Below are positions 24,101 to 36,000 of a stretch of 64,000 nt of DNA, one piece after another. The position numbers and the translations under genes were made by a program. Numbering within the stretch: position 1 is the first letter of the stretch; each line of letters begins with the position of its first letter. The stretch is from contig NC_068577.1 in the NCBI RefSeq assembly GCF_025698545.1, positions 4,497,501 to 4,561,500 of the forward strand, given 5' to 3'. A model generated the notes under the pieces. It did not search any database, was not told where the DNA came from, and saw nothing but the letters and a program-made list of their open reading frames with translations. This DNA comes from Gossypium raimondii. Taxonomy: Eukaryota; Streptophyta; Magnoliopsida; Malvales; Malvaceae.

Positions 24101-24208
24101 GTTTGAAACCATTATTTGCAGACATCTCTGCATGGAAGCTGTCCAGTGATCAAAGGGGAGAAATGGGTTGCTACAAAGTGGATTAGAGACCAAGACCAAA
24201 ATGACTGA
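21112..24208 (+). CDS. P4H9: Prolyl 4-hydroxylase 9-like protein (2-oxoglutarate/Fe(II) dioxygenase)
   Basis: Eight exons by GT..AG borders: 21112-21222, 21302-21421, 22106-22263, 22467-22569, 23139-23234, 23649-23714, 23815-23931, 24122-24208, giving 285 aa. Residues 12-36 are a single hydrophobic signal-anchor, so this is a type II membrane protein of the ER/Golgi. The rest is the P4Hc catalytic domain with iron ligands H180 and D182 (HYD) and H261 (LHGSCPV), and the likely 2-oxoglutarate-binding lysine K271 (GEKW). Such enzymes hydroxylate proline in extensins and arabinogalactan proteins, preparing them for glycosylation. The wording (VLSWKPRAYYFPNFAT, KGTRTSSGTFISA, KWVATKWIRDQDQ) fits Arabidopsis At4g33910 as I remember it. 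There is no ShK-type extension, as in that subgroup. The gene looks intact. Confidence 0.93.
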
Positions 24209-24836
24209 CTATTCAGTGTTTCCGTAAAAAAAATCACTGATTATCGGTGTTTATTTTTGTTGTTGTTAATCATCATATAAACTCTGTTTTGGAGAGTATA
24301 ATTCTTTATGAATTCACGCCCATTTTCAAAACAAAAATTCCAGATAAAGTAACATTTAGTCCTTGAATTTGATAATTTTTTCTCACATAAAATTTGGGAC
24401 TTGACTGTTTTTCTTAATTTGATCCTTGAATTTTGTCAAGATATAAAAGAATAACATGTCTCTGCTCTTGAACAAAATTCAAGTTAAGATACTAATTTGA
24501 AAAAAAAAATTAAGTAACATACATGTGATTAATTTTAACTGATTCTTATTTATTTTAATAAAAATGAGAAAATATAATCTTACTTTTAATTTTTTTATAT
24601 AAAAAGATCATATAATATTATATTACTAAAAAAGGAATCCTATTTCGAATCTTAATCTAAAAGCACCAAATTCCAATTCAGACCCACTTAACGTTCTTTA
24701 TCAGCATTTACTTCTTCTGTTCTCCATTGTTTTACTTTCCTCATTATTAATTCTCCCCTTCTAGAAATTTCCAAGTTCTTCTTCAAAACCCTCACATCCC
24801 ATTCGATCAAAAGAACCCAAATCTTTATCATCCACC
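24209..24836. other. Intergenic region between P4H and the 78-aa zinc-finger gene
   Basis: Holds the P4H 3' end, then 'acatttagtccttgaatttga' wording (24350-24480) typical of half a foldback element, then AT-rich DNA. A pyrimidine-rich leader follows from 24700 to the ATG at 24837. Confidence 0.45.
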
Positions 24837-26212
24837 ATGGGAGGAGGAAATGCCCAAAAATCCAAGATGGCTCGTGAGAAGAACTTGGAAAAGCAAAAGG
24901 CTGCCGCCAAAGGTTTTTCTTTTTCTTTTTTTGCAAACCTTTCTCCTTTAATCTTTTTTTTTTTGCCATCTCTTATCTCTCTGGGTTTTGTTCTTTTCTT
25001 TTCTTTTAGTTAGATCTATTCTTGATCATGATCCTTTTCTTTGTTTTAACTTTTGGGTTTTTGATAGGAAGCCAGCTTGATTCTAACAAGAAGGCCATGA
25101 CCATCCAGGTAGTATCTTTGCTTCATTTGTTAGGTTCAACACTCTGTTTTTTTTTATCAAATGATTTATGATTATTTTGTTTCCTTGTACATATAGATCA
25201 AACTTGACAAATTGGGTTGAATTTATTTTCACTGTTTTTTTCCTGGGTTAATATATTCATCTCTTGTTAGTTGGTTTTCACTATTTGATTTGTGTACATG
25301 CTTTCTAGATTCTTACATTAAGTTGTATAGCTACTGGAACTTATTTGCCTGGATTCCCTGCTAAAAATTGATGTCCAAATCAAAGTTTGGGAGTTAATCA
25401 TTTACTTAAAAAAGTTAAATACTCTTCATTTTCCTTTTAAGATTTCTAGTCCAATAGTTGATGCTGGGTTTTTTTGGGTCAAAAGTTGTTTTCCATCATG
25501 TTTACTTATGAAGTTGATATGATTGCATGTGTATTGATGGCAAGTTTTGACAGAAAATACTAACAATGTTAATGATTGGACTAAGATTTTAAATGGAAAA
25601 AATCAAGAGGGTTAATTTTAAACCTTTTAAGTATGTGGACTAAATCGCAAACCTCATTCTAGTGTATGGATTGATGGCACATTTTAACCAACTTATAGTT
25701 ATGGTTGTTGCTGTTTATCACCTATCAGTACTGCATTGTTGTAAGGTTTTTCTCAATTTTCTTCCTTTTGGAAACCCTGTGGAATTGACACTTGAGTGTT
25801 AGTTTATCTTGCATGAGCTATTGCCGATTGTCGATTTTGATGACAACAATCTGTAGCCTTCTTGAAAAGATAATTGATAGCAAAAACCATGTTTTTGTTC
25901 GGTTTGTGTGATGTATGGTGATAAAAGAAGACTTTGGATTTTCCATTCAGTCACTATATATCTTTAGTTTGATATTATTGAATCGAGTTAGACTCGTTTT
26001 ATTAAGTCCATTGATGGAAGTGTTACTTGCCTTATCTTCTTTGTTCGCTTCATTGATATCGTACCTGGTGGATGGTGGTGATTTGTGTATAGTGCAAGGT
26101 GTGCATGCAAACATTCATCTGTACTACAACAGAAGTGAAATGCCGGGAGCATGCCGAGGCGAAGCATCCTAAATCCGACCTATACACATGTTTTCCTCAC
26201 CTTAAAAAGTAG
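24837..26212 (+). CDS. Small C2H2-type protein of the At2g23090 / 4F5 family, 78 aa
   Basis: Three exons: 24837-24912, 25068-25108, 26093-26212. The protein starts MGGGNAQKSKMAREKNLEKQ, a basic, Lys/Ala-rich helix typical of the 4F5 family. The C-terminal half carries C40, C43, H59 and H64 as a probable zinc site (CKVC...EHAEAKH), and it ends FPHLKK. Length and wording match the Arabidopsis At2g23090 protein as I remember it. Its function is not established. The ATG lies in a good context (ccaccATGG). The second exon is only 41 bp and intron 2 is long (984 bp). The last intron also contains a long frame (from 25915) that is not part of the protein. Confidence 0.9.
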
Positions 26213-26763
26213 CACACTGGGGAAGTGTAGATGGCTTGTAGCATGCATCTATCTTGTCCCATTGGTACTGTATGAGTAACTTCTTAAAATCTCTCTCACA
26301 AAAGCCCTATAAGCTCTCACTTGGTGATTTCAATGATGCAATTGTCATGTCGTGTTCTGTCTCGATACTTGCTTGTTGCTTGATTTTGATATGATTAATG
26401 TGGTAAAGCTTGTGGTGTTATCTATGGTGCTGTTTTTCCTTAACCGCTCTTTGCCACTTTGCCAATGATTCCTAAATGCATCTGACGTGTATGCTTACAA
26501 AAAGATTATAAGGAAAACCATTTCCTAAAATTGGAAGAAGTTCATTTCTTTTAAAACAACTTTTACCTTCACCCCTTGTTTGAAAAATGAAAAAAAAAAA
26601 AGAGTTAAAAATTGCTTGAATTTCACAGTGATGTGTGTGATTTACATGGAGCTTCATTCATATAAATATTGTTACTTCCATTGATGAGTTCTCAAGATTT
26701 TAATGAACATCAATATTGTTACTTCTATTACTTTCAAAAAATTAAATAAAATATGTATTCTAA

Positions 26764-26830
26764 AAGCTTAAACTTTGTTGAAGCGCATTATCCTTCTATT
26801 TATGGGTAGACATTGTGTTAAAAAAATGAT
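26764..26830 (+). repeat. 3' fragment of the SINE family
   Basis: 'gttgaagcgcattatccttc' followed by 'tatttatgggtagacattgt' and a short A-run matches the body and tail of the SINE copies at 3049 and 42214. The tRNA-like head is missing. Confidence 0.55.
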
Positions 26831-27125
26831 ATGGTTAGAATCAGAATGAGATTATTCAAAAAAATATTATTATCTCATAAATAATATTTTGACCCTTATA
26901 AAAAAGCTAATTAAATATATCAAAATGTTAATGGTTCAAAATTATATATCTTAAAACAGTGAGTTTATATGGGTTCAATGTGAATTTTGATTGAAATAAT
27001 GATAAAATGAAAAATTATTATAAAAGTAATATTCGGAATAAATATAATAGACAAAATCTAATATAATAGATTGAATATTATTCTTTTATTTATAAATATA
27101 TATAGTCTAAATGTTATTAGAAATA

Positions 27126-27170
27126 GAGTTGAGCATTTGATCGGATTGAGTTAAAAATTTTGACTGGAGT
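27126..27170. repeat. Worn terminus of the hAT family
   Basis: 'gttgagcatttgatcggatt' followed by 'gagttaaaaattttga' is the reverse complement of the hAT right end (gattcgatcgaatgctcac) with several changes. No partner end was recognised. Confidence 0.4.
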
Positions 27171-27562
27171 TAATGAATTTTATTATTAATATTTAATGTT
27201 AAATTTATATTGATAGATTATTTAACTAGTAAATAAAGTACATATTATTTAATTACATAAACAATACAATGATTTTATCTTTTTATTTTAAAGAGTAAAT
27301 ATTTATCGAATGATGTAATTTTATTTTTATTATTCAGAATTTTAGGTAATTCAAATTGTATAATTAATATTCAAGATGAATTGAAAATTATAATTTTTAT
27401 TCGAATTAATTTAAAATTATTTAATTTTTATTAAATTTTTTAAATCCAATCAAATTTTATTCACTTTTTGACTCTATCTTAACTCGATGGATTAATATCA
27501 TCATCATTTACTTTATGGAGACAACTAGCCAAAAGTTCAGGGATTTTGAAGGTTGACTGGCT

Positions 27563-27625
27563 TGCTACGTGTAATTAATATGACACGTGGCGTTCAAAGA
27601 AAGGCAGACGTTGACGTGTCACGGA
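27563..27625. promoter_or_regulatory. Cluster of ACGT-core sites upstream of the Mpv17 gene
   Basis: Within about 60 bp lie 'tacgtgta', 'gacacgtggcg' (27582-27592, a textbook G-box/ABRE, CACGTGGC), 'gacgttgacgtgtcacg' (27607-27623). Such clustered sites bind bZIP factors in abscisic-acid and stress responses. They lie about 375-435 bp before the ATG at 27998. The regulatory role is inferred. Confidence 0.5.
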
Positions 27626-27997
27626 AATATATTAATTAATTAAACATAAAAATATGCCAAAATTCTGGAGAGTATTCGAATTATATGTCAAACACGCCAA
27701 CCCCCTTCCTCTACGCGCTTCACCCCGTTTCCCATCTACTCGCTGCTTTGTCCATCCATTTTCAATACCTTAAGTGCTACAGGTGCGAGTACAATATCAA
27801 TTGGTACTCGCGAAAACAGTCTTACAACCAAAACAAGAAAGCAAAAATAAATAAAAGTTGGGACTTAAAAAAAAAACACATTTTTTCTTTTCCCTTTTGT
27901 CTTTAAAAGCAAATCAAAAACCACACCAAAACCCTTTCAAAGCTGAGAGACGCCATTGGAAGAGGGAAAAGAAAACGAAACCCAAAGAAAGGACATA

Positions 27998-29826
27998 ATG
28001 AGCGGTTCTTTGCGTAGGTTCGCTGCCATCACCCGCCTGTCACAGAAGCAACCGTTCGCCGACTTGGCTGACCCGATCAACAGAATCCACCCGTTTCTAA
28101 AGAACCGAACCAAGACCCAAGCCAGGGAGTATGTTCGGTTCCCAAATGTTGTACGGAAAGTAAGAGAATATGAGATCTCCCCCTCCCTTTTCAGTTCTTC
28201 GTTCTCTTCTTCCTCTTCGTCTTCAACGGCGTCGTTTGGGAAGCTGGGTTTTGTTGGGTGGTATTTAGGAATGGTGAAGTCGTGGCCCGTTTTAACCAAG
28301 AGCGTTACTTCATCGGCTATTTATGTAGCTGCTGATTTGTCTTCTCAGGTAATCCCTTTTTTTGGTTCTTAATTTAAAGAGCGTTTTTCGTTTTTGGTTG
28401 ATTGAAGGTGAAAACTTTGTATTTTGATTTTTGCCTTCTGTTTGGTTGGTGAGAAAGTGGAGAAAAATGAACGAAAATCCTCTGGGGTTCTCTGGAAACT
28501 TCACCTTTTTTTATTTTTTTAAAGAGAAGGATGCCTTTTCACACCAAATACACGGGAGTCTATATTTGAATGTTTTTTTGACAAGTCAAACATGTTTGTC
28601 AGACCATGAACAATTCTTCAATTTTGTCATAGTTTCTTCTATTCAAGACTTCAAGTCATTTATGCTCTCCTATTAATGGCCTATATAGTTCTATCTGTTC
28701 TGTCACTATGAGGTGCTTTCATTGTGTGAACCGGCCAAGCTCTAAAATGAACCATTATTAGGCAATTTGTAAATGCATGCTTCATGGACCATGCATTATT
28801 GCCTGTTTAAACTTGTTTCATTGCAGTTCACTTCTAGTTCTTTCCTCAGTTGCTAAATTTCACTTGCACATCATGCTCTGCTCATAATGAGATTGGTGAT
28901 TACTTTTAGGGTTTAGGGTAAATTGTTCCTAATGTCATGGACTATGGACTACTCTTCATACGAGTAAATGTCTCGGTTTTGTACCGGTGTTTTTGGTGTA
29001 TGCAAAAACATTATGAACCATGGTTTTCCTGCATTTGATTATGAAATATATATGCACTTTTGGATACATGCAAAATCCTGTTTGTGTATGTTTTTAATAT
29101 GGAATTCTATGGTCAGACGATTTCGAAGTCATCTTCTGAACCTTACGATTTGGTGAGGACTTCGCGTATGGCGGGATACGGGTTGTTAATATTAGGACCA
29201 TCACTGCATCTTTGGTTCAACTTGATGTCGAAACTCTTTCCTAAGAGAGATTTGATCAGTACTTTGAAGAAAATGGCCATGGGGCAACTACTTTACGGAC
29301 CTACCATGACTGTTGTTTTCTTCTCCTTGAACGCTCGTCTACAAGGTAAAGAGCACAATCTTTCCTTACATGTTGCTAGATGAACACGGCTTTGCAGTTC
29401 ATTAGTTACTGAATTATGATGTACTGCAAGGTATATCGAACTGCATCAACGTATGATGTTTTTATTGCTCATGTATAACCTTTTTGGATCCACACTGAGC
29501 CGTTGTGAGTGGTTGTATGGTACAGGTGAAAGTGGTGATGAAATTGTTTCCAGATTAAAGCGTGACTTACTTCCTACGATGTTAAATGGTATAATGTACT
29601 GGCCCTTTTGCGACTTCATCACTTTCAGGTTCGTCCCAGTTCATTTGCAGGTATGGTTGATCTCCTTCCCTCTTCGTTTTTATTTTATTTTTATTCTTCC
29701 CGTGAAACTTATTCGCAGTGGCATTCATTTTGACAGCCGTTGGTGAGCAATTCGTTCTCATATTTATGGACTGTCTATATGACATACATGGCAAGTCTAG
29801 AGAAACCGGTGTCAATTACCTGCTGA
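27998..29826 (+). CDS. Mpv17/PMP22 family membrane protein, 264 aa
   Basis: Four exons: 27998-28348, 29117-29345, 29526-29650, 29737-29826. The C-terminal half is the Mpv17/PMP22 region: 'SWPVLTKSVTSSAIYVAADLSSQ' (family start), 'GPTMTVVFFSLNARLQG', 'NGIMYWPFCDFITFRFVPVH' (the WP..Q.I.FRFVP signature) and 'YLWTVYMTYMASLEK' at the end. The family forms small membrane proteins of peroxisomes, mitochondria or plastids, implicated in channel activity and redox or metabolite balance; the substrate is unknown. The first 80 residues are basic and Ser-rich and may be a targeting sequence. An in-frame TTG/ATG-free leader precedes the chosen ATG. The match I have in mind is At4g33905, the neighbour of the P4H9 gene in Arabidopsis. 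Confidence 0.9.
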
Positions 29827-30297
29827 ATGATTTGTTACCGTCGATTTCCCGTGTTCAAGATCCTGGCTTTTCCACGGTGAACTGAGGATTGAATAAAAAA
29901 ACTCTGCATTCGGTGGAATCCGGTCCCGATATTTGTAGTGCAAGCAGGCTTAGGGAAGCATCATGTTATAGTAGTGAAAATTTGTTTCCCCTCGGTTTAA
30001 AATTTGGTGCAAAATCTAGTAATAGAAAGGATATGAAGCATTTTGTAAGGACTCATTTGTTGTTATAAACTTTGGAGAGTATTATTCTACGAAAATTCTT
30101 TTTCATTTCTCTAGCAGGCCTTGTTTCGGTCCGAAGACGACCATCAATCTCACATCGATTGTGTATTAAGATTAAATTCAATATATATATGATTAAATTT
30201 TATTAAAGCATTGTTAAGAATCTTCAAAATATAAAAATTAAATTCCGACCTGCTTTTTATTTTCTGCCATCATTGTCATTCTCGGTCAAGCAAGAAG
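29827..30297. other. Short intergenic region between Mpv17 and ERV1 genes
   Basis: About 470 bp with the 3' end of the Mpv17 gene and the promoter of ERV1, both on the + strand. 'tatatatatgattaaa' (30182-30197) is the only TATA-like word close to the ERV1 start. No other gene is seen. Confidence 0.45.
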
Positions 30298-32721
30298 ATG
30301 ACTGAAAATCCGAACCCATTCCAACCATTGTTCCAAACAGTTGAAAGTTTCTATATCGCCAATTTCGTCCGAAAGGTTAACCATTCATCACCCACCGAGA
30401 AACCCCCTCTCACCTTTCCTCCTCCGTCAAAACTAAACGCCGGTTCACCTGTCACCACTACCCATCTTCTCGTCAAGGTATCTCCCTACTTGCATTTCCC
30501 CCAATATATTCATCAATTACATGTGTTGTGCGGAAGCGTGTAAAAGAGTAAAATTATTGTACTAAAAAATCACAATAAGTTCAATTCCCAGGAAAGAGAG
30601 GTGGATCACAATGATCGCTTAGGTACCAGGTCTTTCCTAGCCAAAATATCCCTCAATCGTAATTTAATAGCACAATAAGTCACTACAATCACACTCACAA
30701 TTCATGCAGAATAATACAATAAAGAACACAAGAATTTAACGAGGTTTAGCAAATTTTGCCTACGTTCTCGGGCACTACCAAATATATTTCACTCCAAAAT
30801 ACAAGTGAGAATTTACAAAGAGAGAGAGAGAAAACAATGCCTTAAGTAGAGAATGGCAAGTTTGAGATACAGAATGAGAGATTGTCATGCTTATTTATAG
30901 TTGAGGTTCAGGGATCAACTTGTAAAGTCACTTTACAATTAGGGACCATATATTGCAAATATCTCAGATTTTATTATGCCAATATCTCGTTACCCATATC
31001 TTTGACTTTCCAATATTTGATACCCATATCTTTGACTTTCTATTATTTGATACCCATATTTTTTATTTTCCATAAATGTGGATAATTCCCAATAACATGC
31101 TTATTTACCTGCTTATCGATCTCGAAGGCTCCTAAATTTTTAAAAATGACGTTGCTCACTAACTGTTTGATAAAATGTCAATGTCACACTGTTTTTTAGT
31201 GGACAAACTTGATACTGACGATCTATTTATCATTTCGGACACCCATTTTGTAGTTCTCTGAAATTAAAACGCTTGGTTGAATTATTTATTAAATAGAAGC
31301 CTGTTGCACCGGTGACTAAAGAAGAACTTGGAAGAGCAACTTGGACTTTTCTTCACACCCTTGCCGCCCAGGTCTTCACATTTATACCTTTGCCTTTTCT
31401 TTCTTTGTTTGTTTGTCTATATGATTTAACCATTGTTTTTTCTCAGTATCCCGAACGTCCAACAAGGCAGCAAAAGAAGGATGTAAAACAGCTGGTATGT
31501 TGCCTCACCCACACTTGCTTAAAATCTGTTATATTCTCATATCTTAATCTCCTTATTTTGTAGATCTTTAAGCTTCAATGAAGTTCCAAGTTTTATAGAT
31601 TTGGGTTAAAAATGAACTGAGTTTAGTTAAAAGATGTCAAACTGCTGCTCAGCTTAACTATAAGGTTTTTGGCTTGCAGATGTCAATATTATCCCGAATG
31701 TACCCTTGCAATGAATGTGCAGATCATTTCAAAGAAGTTTTAAGGTATATTTTTGTCTTCTCCACAGCCCTTTCTCTGGTAGTAGATGCCGGGAAAAGAA
31801 TTCCGGTTACCATTTTATGTTACCTTTTTCTTTTAGATTGTATGATCAAAAAGGACTTTTAAGTAACACCAGGAAGCTATTCTGCTTTCCCTCCCCATCC
31901 ATGTTTGATATTTGAAGTAGCATGCAATAAAAGCTAAAACTAAAAGGACAAGAAAACAGGCATAATCCGGTCATGGTGTTATTAGGACGACCTAATGAAA
32001 TATGAAGTATTCCAAACCAAGACCTCATTAAATCAATATTTACAGTTGTTTTAGCTGTTATAATTGATAAATTTGTTGGTTTCATTTAGTTGTTCCGTCA
32101 TTCATTTGTGAGGAAAGGAGAGGAAGGCTGTCGGTCGTTTTAACCATTGTCCGGTTTATTCATAATGTTCTGCAATGTCCCAGATTTGCTCTGATTTCAA
32201 TCAATAAAAGTTTCGGATTGGAGGTTCTTCCTATAAGTGTTGTTTGCAAAGACTCCTGTGATATTATGATATTAATGTTTCCTGATGGATATCTTCTTCA
32301 TGAATGCTTCTCAGAGCAAACCCGGTACAAGCTGGATCACATGAAGAGTTTTCTCAATGGCTGTGTCATGTGCACAATGTCATTAACCGAAGGTAAAAAT
32401 TTTTTCTCAGTTATGCATGCACCAATATAAAATAACAGTTCAATGCTTGCATGTCAATTGGCATATTTGCCTTCGCGGCTGTGCCGGTGTGCCCTACCTA
32501 CTATTCCGAACTGCATGTACCTTAACTCTTAAGCTCCAAACCATATTAGATTGACCCTTTTTCCTTAGCTTTATCCTAGTTAGTTGACATTGGTCATTTC
32601 CAACAGCCTTGGCAAAGTGGCATTCCCATGTGAGCGAGTTGATGCGAGGTGGGGCAAGCTTGAGTGCGAGCAGCGAGCCTGTGATTTACAGGGAACTACA
32701 ATGAACTATACTGAATTCTGA
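30298..32721 (+). CDS. ERV1: FAD-linked sulfhydryl oxidase ERV1
   Basis: Six exons: 30298-30477, 31297-31371, 31447-31494, 31680-31744, 32315-32392, 32607-32721, giving 186 aa. It is the mitochondrial intermembrane-space thiol oxidase that reoxidises the import receptor Mia40 and passes electrons to cytochrome c or oxygen. Visible parts: a Pro-rich N-terminus (1-66), the FAD-binding core with ATWTFLHTLAAQYPE, the active-site pair C111-x2-C114 (YPCNEC), WLCHVHNVINR around C140, partner C157, and the C-terminal pair C169-x4-C174 (CEQRAC). The C-x4-C shuttle pair at the C-terminus is the plant arrangement; yeast and animals have their shuttle pair at the N-terminus. Intron 1 (819 bp) carries a solo LTR. 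The gene looks intact. Confidence 0.94.
30524..31094 (-). mobile_element. Solo LTR (Copia-like), 571 bp, within ERV1 intron 1
   Basis: The block starts TGTTGTGCGG on the + strand and is flanked by the same five bases, ACATG (30519-30523 and 31095-31099). On the - strand it has a TATA-like 'ctataaataagc' (near 30890-30901) and a CT-rich leader, so it reads opposite to ERV1. The wording 'aacgaggtttagcaaatttt...gcctacgt' is common in plant Copia or TRIM LTRs. No coding region is present. The intron borders of ERV1 are untouched. Confidence 0.7.
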
Positions 32722-35394
32722 ATCGATACGACATGTTATAAGAATTTACGAACTTCGTCAAAAATCAATTTAGCTCTCTCACGAAAAATGCATAAGTACT
32801 CAAACTTTCAAATTGCAAAAGTTTTTCATTTTTTACCGTTATATTATTCACATGATTATTAATAACACGAATATTGTCGCATCACCAAAAAAGATAAAAA
32901 AATAAATTATAGAAATTATTTAAAATTTTATGTTTGAAATCACTTGAACAATCATTTGTCCAGAGACATAATTTATTTTTAAAAATTATAAATTTATAAA
33001 ATATTACTAAAAATATAATAATGTTAAGTAAAATTTAGAATATATTAAAAATTAATTCTAGATTCAATCTAGACATATAATTGTCCAAATTTATTATGGA
33101 GGATAATATATTCAATTAAAATACTCATAAAACCAGTTTATTACTTTATTTTAATAAATTGTGAGAACTCTTATTTATGGTTAGGTATACAAATAATTGT
33201 ATACATTCACATTTTTAACTTTTAAAGTAGAATTGATAAAATAAAATTAGTTATTTATTTTAAATTATTTTTATATAGCCTAAATTTTGAGTAGAGTTAA
33301 TAAATTTTTTAAAAGTTATATATATTTATTTGTTTATTTTTATATAGTCTAAAAGATACTAATAGAATTAATACATTGTTACAATTCTCATTTAAAAAAT
33401 ATATTGTTTTTAAAACTTTATATAGTTTGGACATTTAATTTTTCAGATTCACTCTAGATAAATTTTATTTTTTAATTTTAATTTTCATTAACATTTTATA
33501 AATATTAATAATATTTTACAAATTTATAATTTTTTATAATTTTAAAAAAATGACAGGTGGTTAAATTTTGTTTTAAAGAAAATATATATATATATTTTTT
33601 ATGACGTAACTCTGTCACGTCAACAATTGTTGTTGGCGTGGATCATCATGCCAGCGTTGTTAATGGCCACATCAGCCACGTAATGGTCAAGGACGGAAAC
33701 CATTAATCAAATAGCTTAATTGATGTAATTTTAGAGTTTGAAGGCTTAATTGAGTGCATTTTTTCCAGAAAGGCTTAATTGAATTTTTTGTTGTCAAAGT
33801 TTAGTGACATTTCTACTCTTTAAGCCTTAAAATTAAAAGATATTAAATAAGTTATTTTGACTTGTCAAACACTTGTTGGACACGGTTTCAAACCGTGCGA
33901 CTTTCATCCGTTATCCTAATCTAATATAAATACTATAGCAATTTGAAGTTACAACTAAGGAAAGCGTTCCAATATGACACAATTAAGAAATTGTCATTTG
34001 ACACACTAGTTATTTGTTACGTGTCTTTATTGATTAAAGTTTAAAATGAATATTATTTCAATATAATTTCTTTATAAAATATATCTATATTGAATACCCA
34101 TTCAAACAACAAGGATCATATTTGTCAATAATCATTGCTATAATTGATTTAGTCATAGATTACAGAAAAAATAAATATGTACACACTCAGTCATAGATTT
34201 AAACTATCGTTATTAAAATTAAATATTTATATTATTTTTAAAATTTCATCAAATTTTTTATCAATTTTAATAATTTAATATAATATATTTTAATTACTAT
34301 ACACAATTAATTTAAAACTAAACTTTGTGTTTCAACAACTTTCTTCATCAGTTAAAATTGAATAAACATTATATTTAAATTTATAATTGTCATCTTTATA
34401 ATATGTTTAATTTAGGATTTTTTTCATTACATATTTAAATTTATATTTGGTGATTATATTTTCGAAATCGTAAATTATATAAATAGTCATTCAATTATAA
34501 CAATAAAAATTCATTTTAGATTACAATTTAAACATCCACATTACATAATTTAATCATTTTGACCATTCACATTAAAACCACAAACGACAAACTAATGTGA
34601 AAATTAAATTTTAACAAACATCAAATTTAAAGTTATAATTGTCATCTTTATAATACCTTTTAAGCTATATTTGGTCATTACAACCTCATTAAAAATTCAT
34701 TAGCCAGTGATAATTTTTTAAAAATTGGAACCTAGAACTCAACATTTTTCAAGTTGTCTAAAGGTAAAGTTTTAACTATTTAGTAATTATATTTAAGCAT
34801 TTTATCGAGTAAGTATCACTCTTAATTGAGTTTTAAATTCAACTGTGAAATTATAAAATTATCCCTTCTTTTAAGTTATAAACAATATTATTATAATAAC
34901 ATTTTATCTTTTATACTTTTTATATCATCTTTAAATAGAACAATTAAAAATTACAAGAATTAAACACGTGTTCAGTAACATTAAATACAAGTTCATTATT
35001 ACTCTACCTATATTCAGTATTGAATAAATTTTTAAAAAATATTTTCAACATAAAATATTTTTTTTTCATTGGGTGTGATTAAATCTACTTAAAATAGTTA
35101 TTTTTCATTAATTTGTTTTGGGCTTATTTTTTTAGAGAAGTTTTATATGAGCAAAGTAATAATTCTTTTGGGTAAAATCAAGATATGTTCTATGTCCGTT
35201 TTACAGTCCATGGAAATTAACCATATCGGGATTTGTGTTGTCCCTCCCAAAGATAGTATCTCTAAAGTTTAAACTTGAATCATCCCTTAGTGTAATGTGT
35301 CGAACTATTGCATCTAACCCTTATTGATTAAATTAATTTTTTAATGATATTATTTGAATTAAGGTAATATTAGTAGTAGTAGTAGAAGCAAGTG

Positions 35395-35770
35395 GGTTAA
35401 CATACCATTTAGTACTTAAGTTTGGTTTCAATGTTTAATTTGGTATCTGAGTTTTTTTATTGTTCCAAATTGGTACATGAGTTTGGCTTCAATGTTTAAT
35501 TTGGTGCCTAGAGCAAATGGTATCATGTAGCCCAATTAATATTTGACACGTGTGCTATAGTAATATATATATATATATATATATAAGTACTGAATTGGGA
35601 GATAAAAAACTTAAATATCAAATTGAACGTTGAAGTTAAACTTATGTACTTAGTTGGTATAAAAAAATTCAAGTGTCTAATTGAAAAAAATTAGGTACCA
35701 AATTGAAAAAAAAACTCTCAGGTATAAAATTAAACATTAAAATCAAAATCAAGTACAATAACCGAAGCAA
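35395..35770. mobile_element. Foldback element with a TA microsatellite at its centre
   Basis: The arms mirror each other: 'acttaagtttggtttcaatg', 'tttaatttggtatctgagtt' on the left against 'accaaattgaaaaaaaaact' and 'attaaaatcaaaatcaagta' on the right. The turn of the hairpin carries about twelve TA repeats (35562-35585). No coding content and no clear target duplication. Confidence 0.55.
35562..35585. repeat. (TA)n microsatellite
   Basis: Uninterrupted run of about twelve TA units at the tip of the foldback element. Confidence 0.9.
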
Positions 35771-35877
35771 ATTATGTGGAATTAAAATATAAGGACTAAA
35801 TCCATGAGCTGAGTATAGTACAAGGATTAAAGCCATCATTTGACCAAAAGAAAACAATTGGGTCAAAATGTTGAAAC

Positions 35878-35906
35878 TAGGGTTTTTTGGAACCCATCTA
35901 TAAATA
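35878..35906 (+). promoter_or_regulatory. RPS29 promoter: telo-box and TATA box
   Basis: 'tagggttt' (35878-35885) is the complement of the AAACCCTA telo-box found in many plant ribosomal-protein promoters. 'tataaata' (35899-35906) follows 14 bp later and lies about 95 bp before the ATG at 36001. Together they fit a core promoter with a start near 35930-35940, followed by a pyrimidine-rich leader. Confidence 0.6.
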
Positions 35907-36000
35907 CCTTGTTTTCCCACAATTTTAACTCCATCGTCAAGTTCCTAGGTTCTCAATAAGCTCTAAAGCCTCCTTTTGCCTTTCAGAGCTTTGATCGATC

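Larger units (their letters stand above)
26213..27997. other. AT-rich intergenic region with repeat relics
   Basis: No gene seen. A SINE tail fragment lies at 26764-26830 and a worn hAT terminus near 27126-27170. The last 450 bp contain ACGT-core sites and the leader of the Mpv17 gene (separate entry). Confidence 0.5.
32722..36000. other. AT-rich intergenic region between ERV1 and RPS29
   Basis: No gene seen. It contains the right half of a foldback-like sequence near 33600-33850 ('cacatcagccacgtaatgg'), long AT-rich stretches, a foldback element at 35395-35770 and the RPS29 promoter. Confidence 0.5.

Noticed and set aside
24688-24969. 93-codon - strand frame
   Set aside because: It is antisense to the first exon and leader of the At2g23090-like gene, which explains its Lys-rich composition.
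25915-26172. 85-codon frame with a Leu/Ser-rich start
   Set aside because: It runs from intron 2 into exon 3 of the At2g23090-like gene in another frame; the spliced gene accounts for the region.
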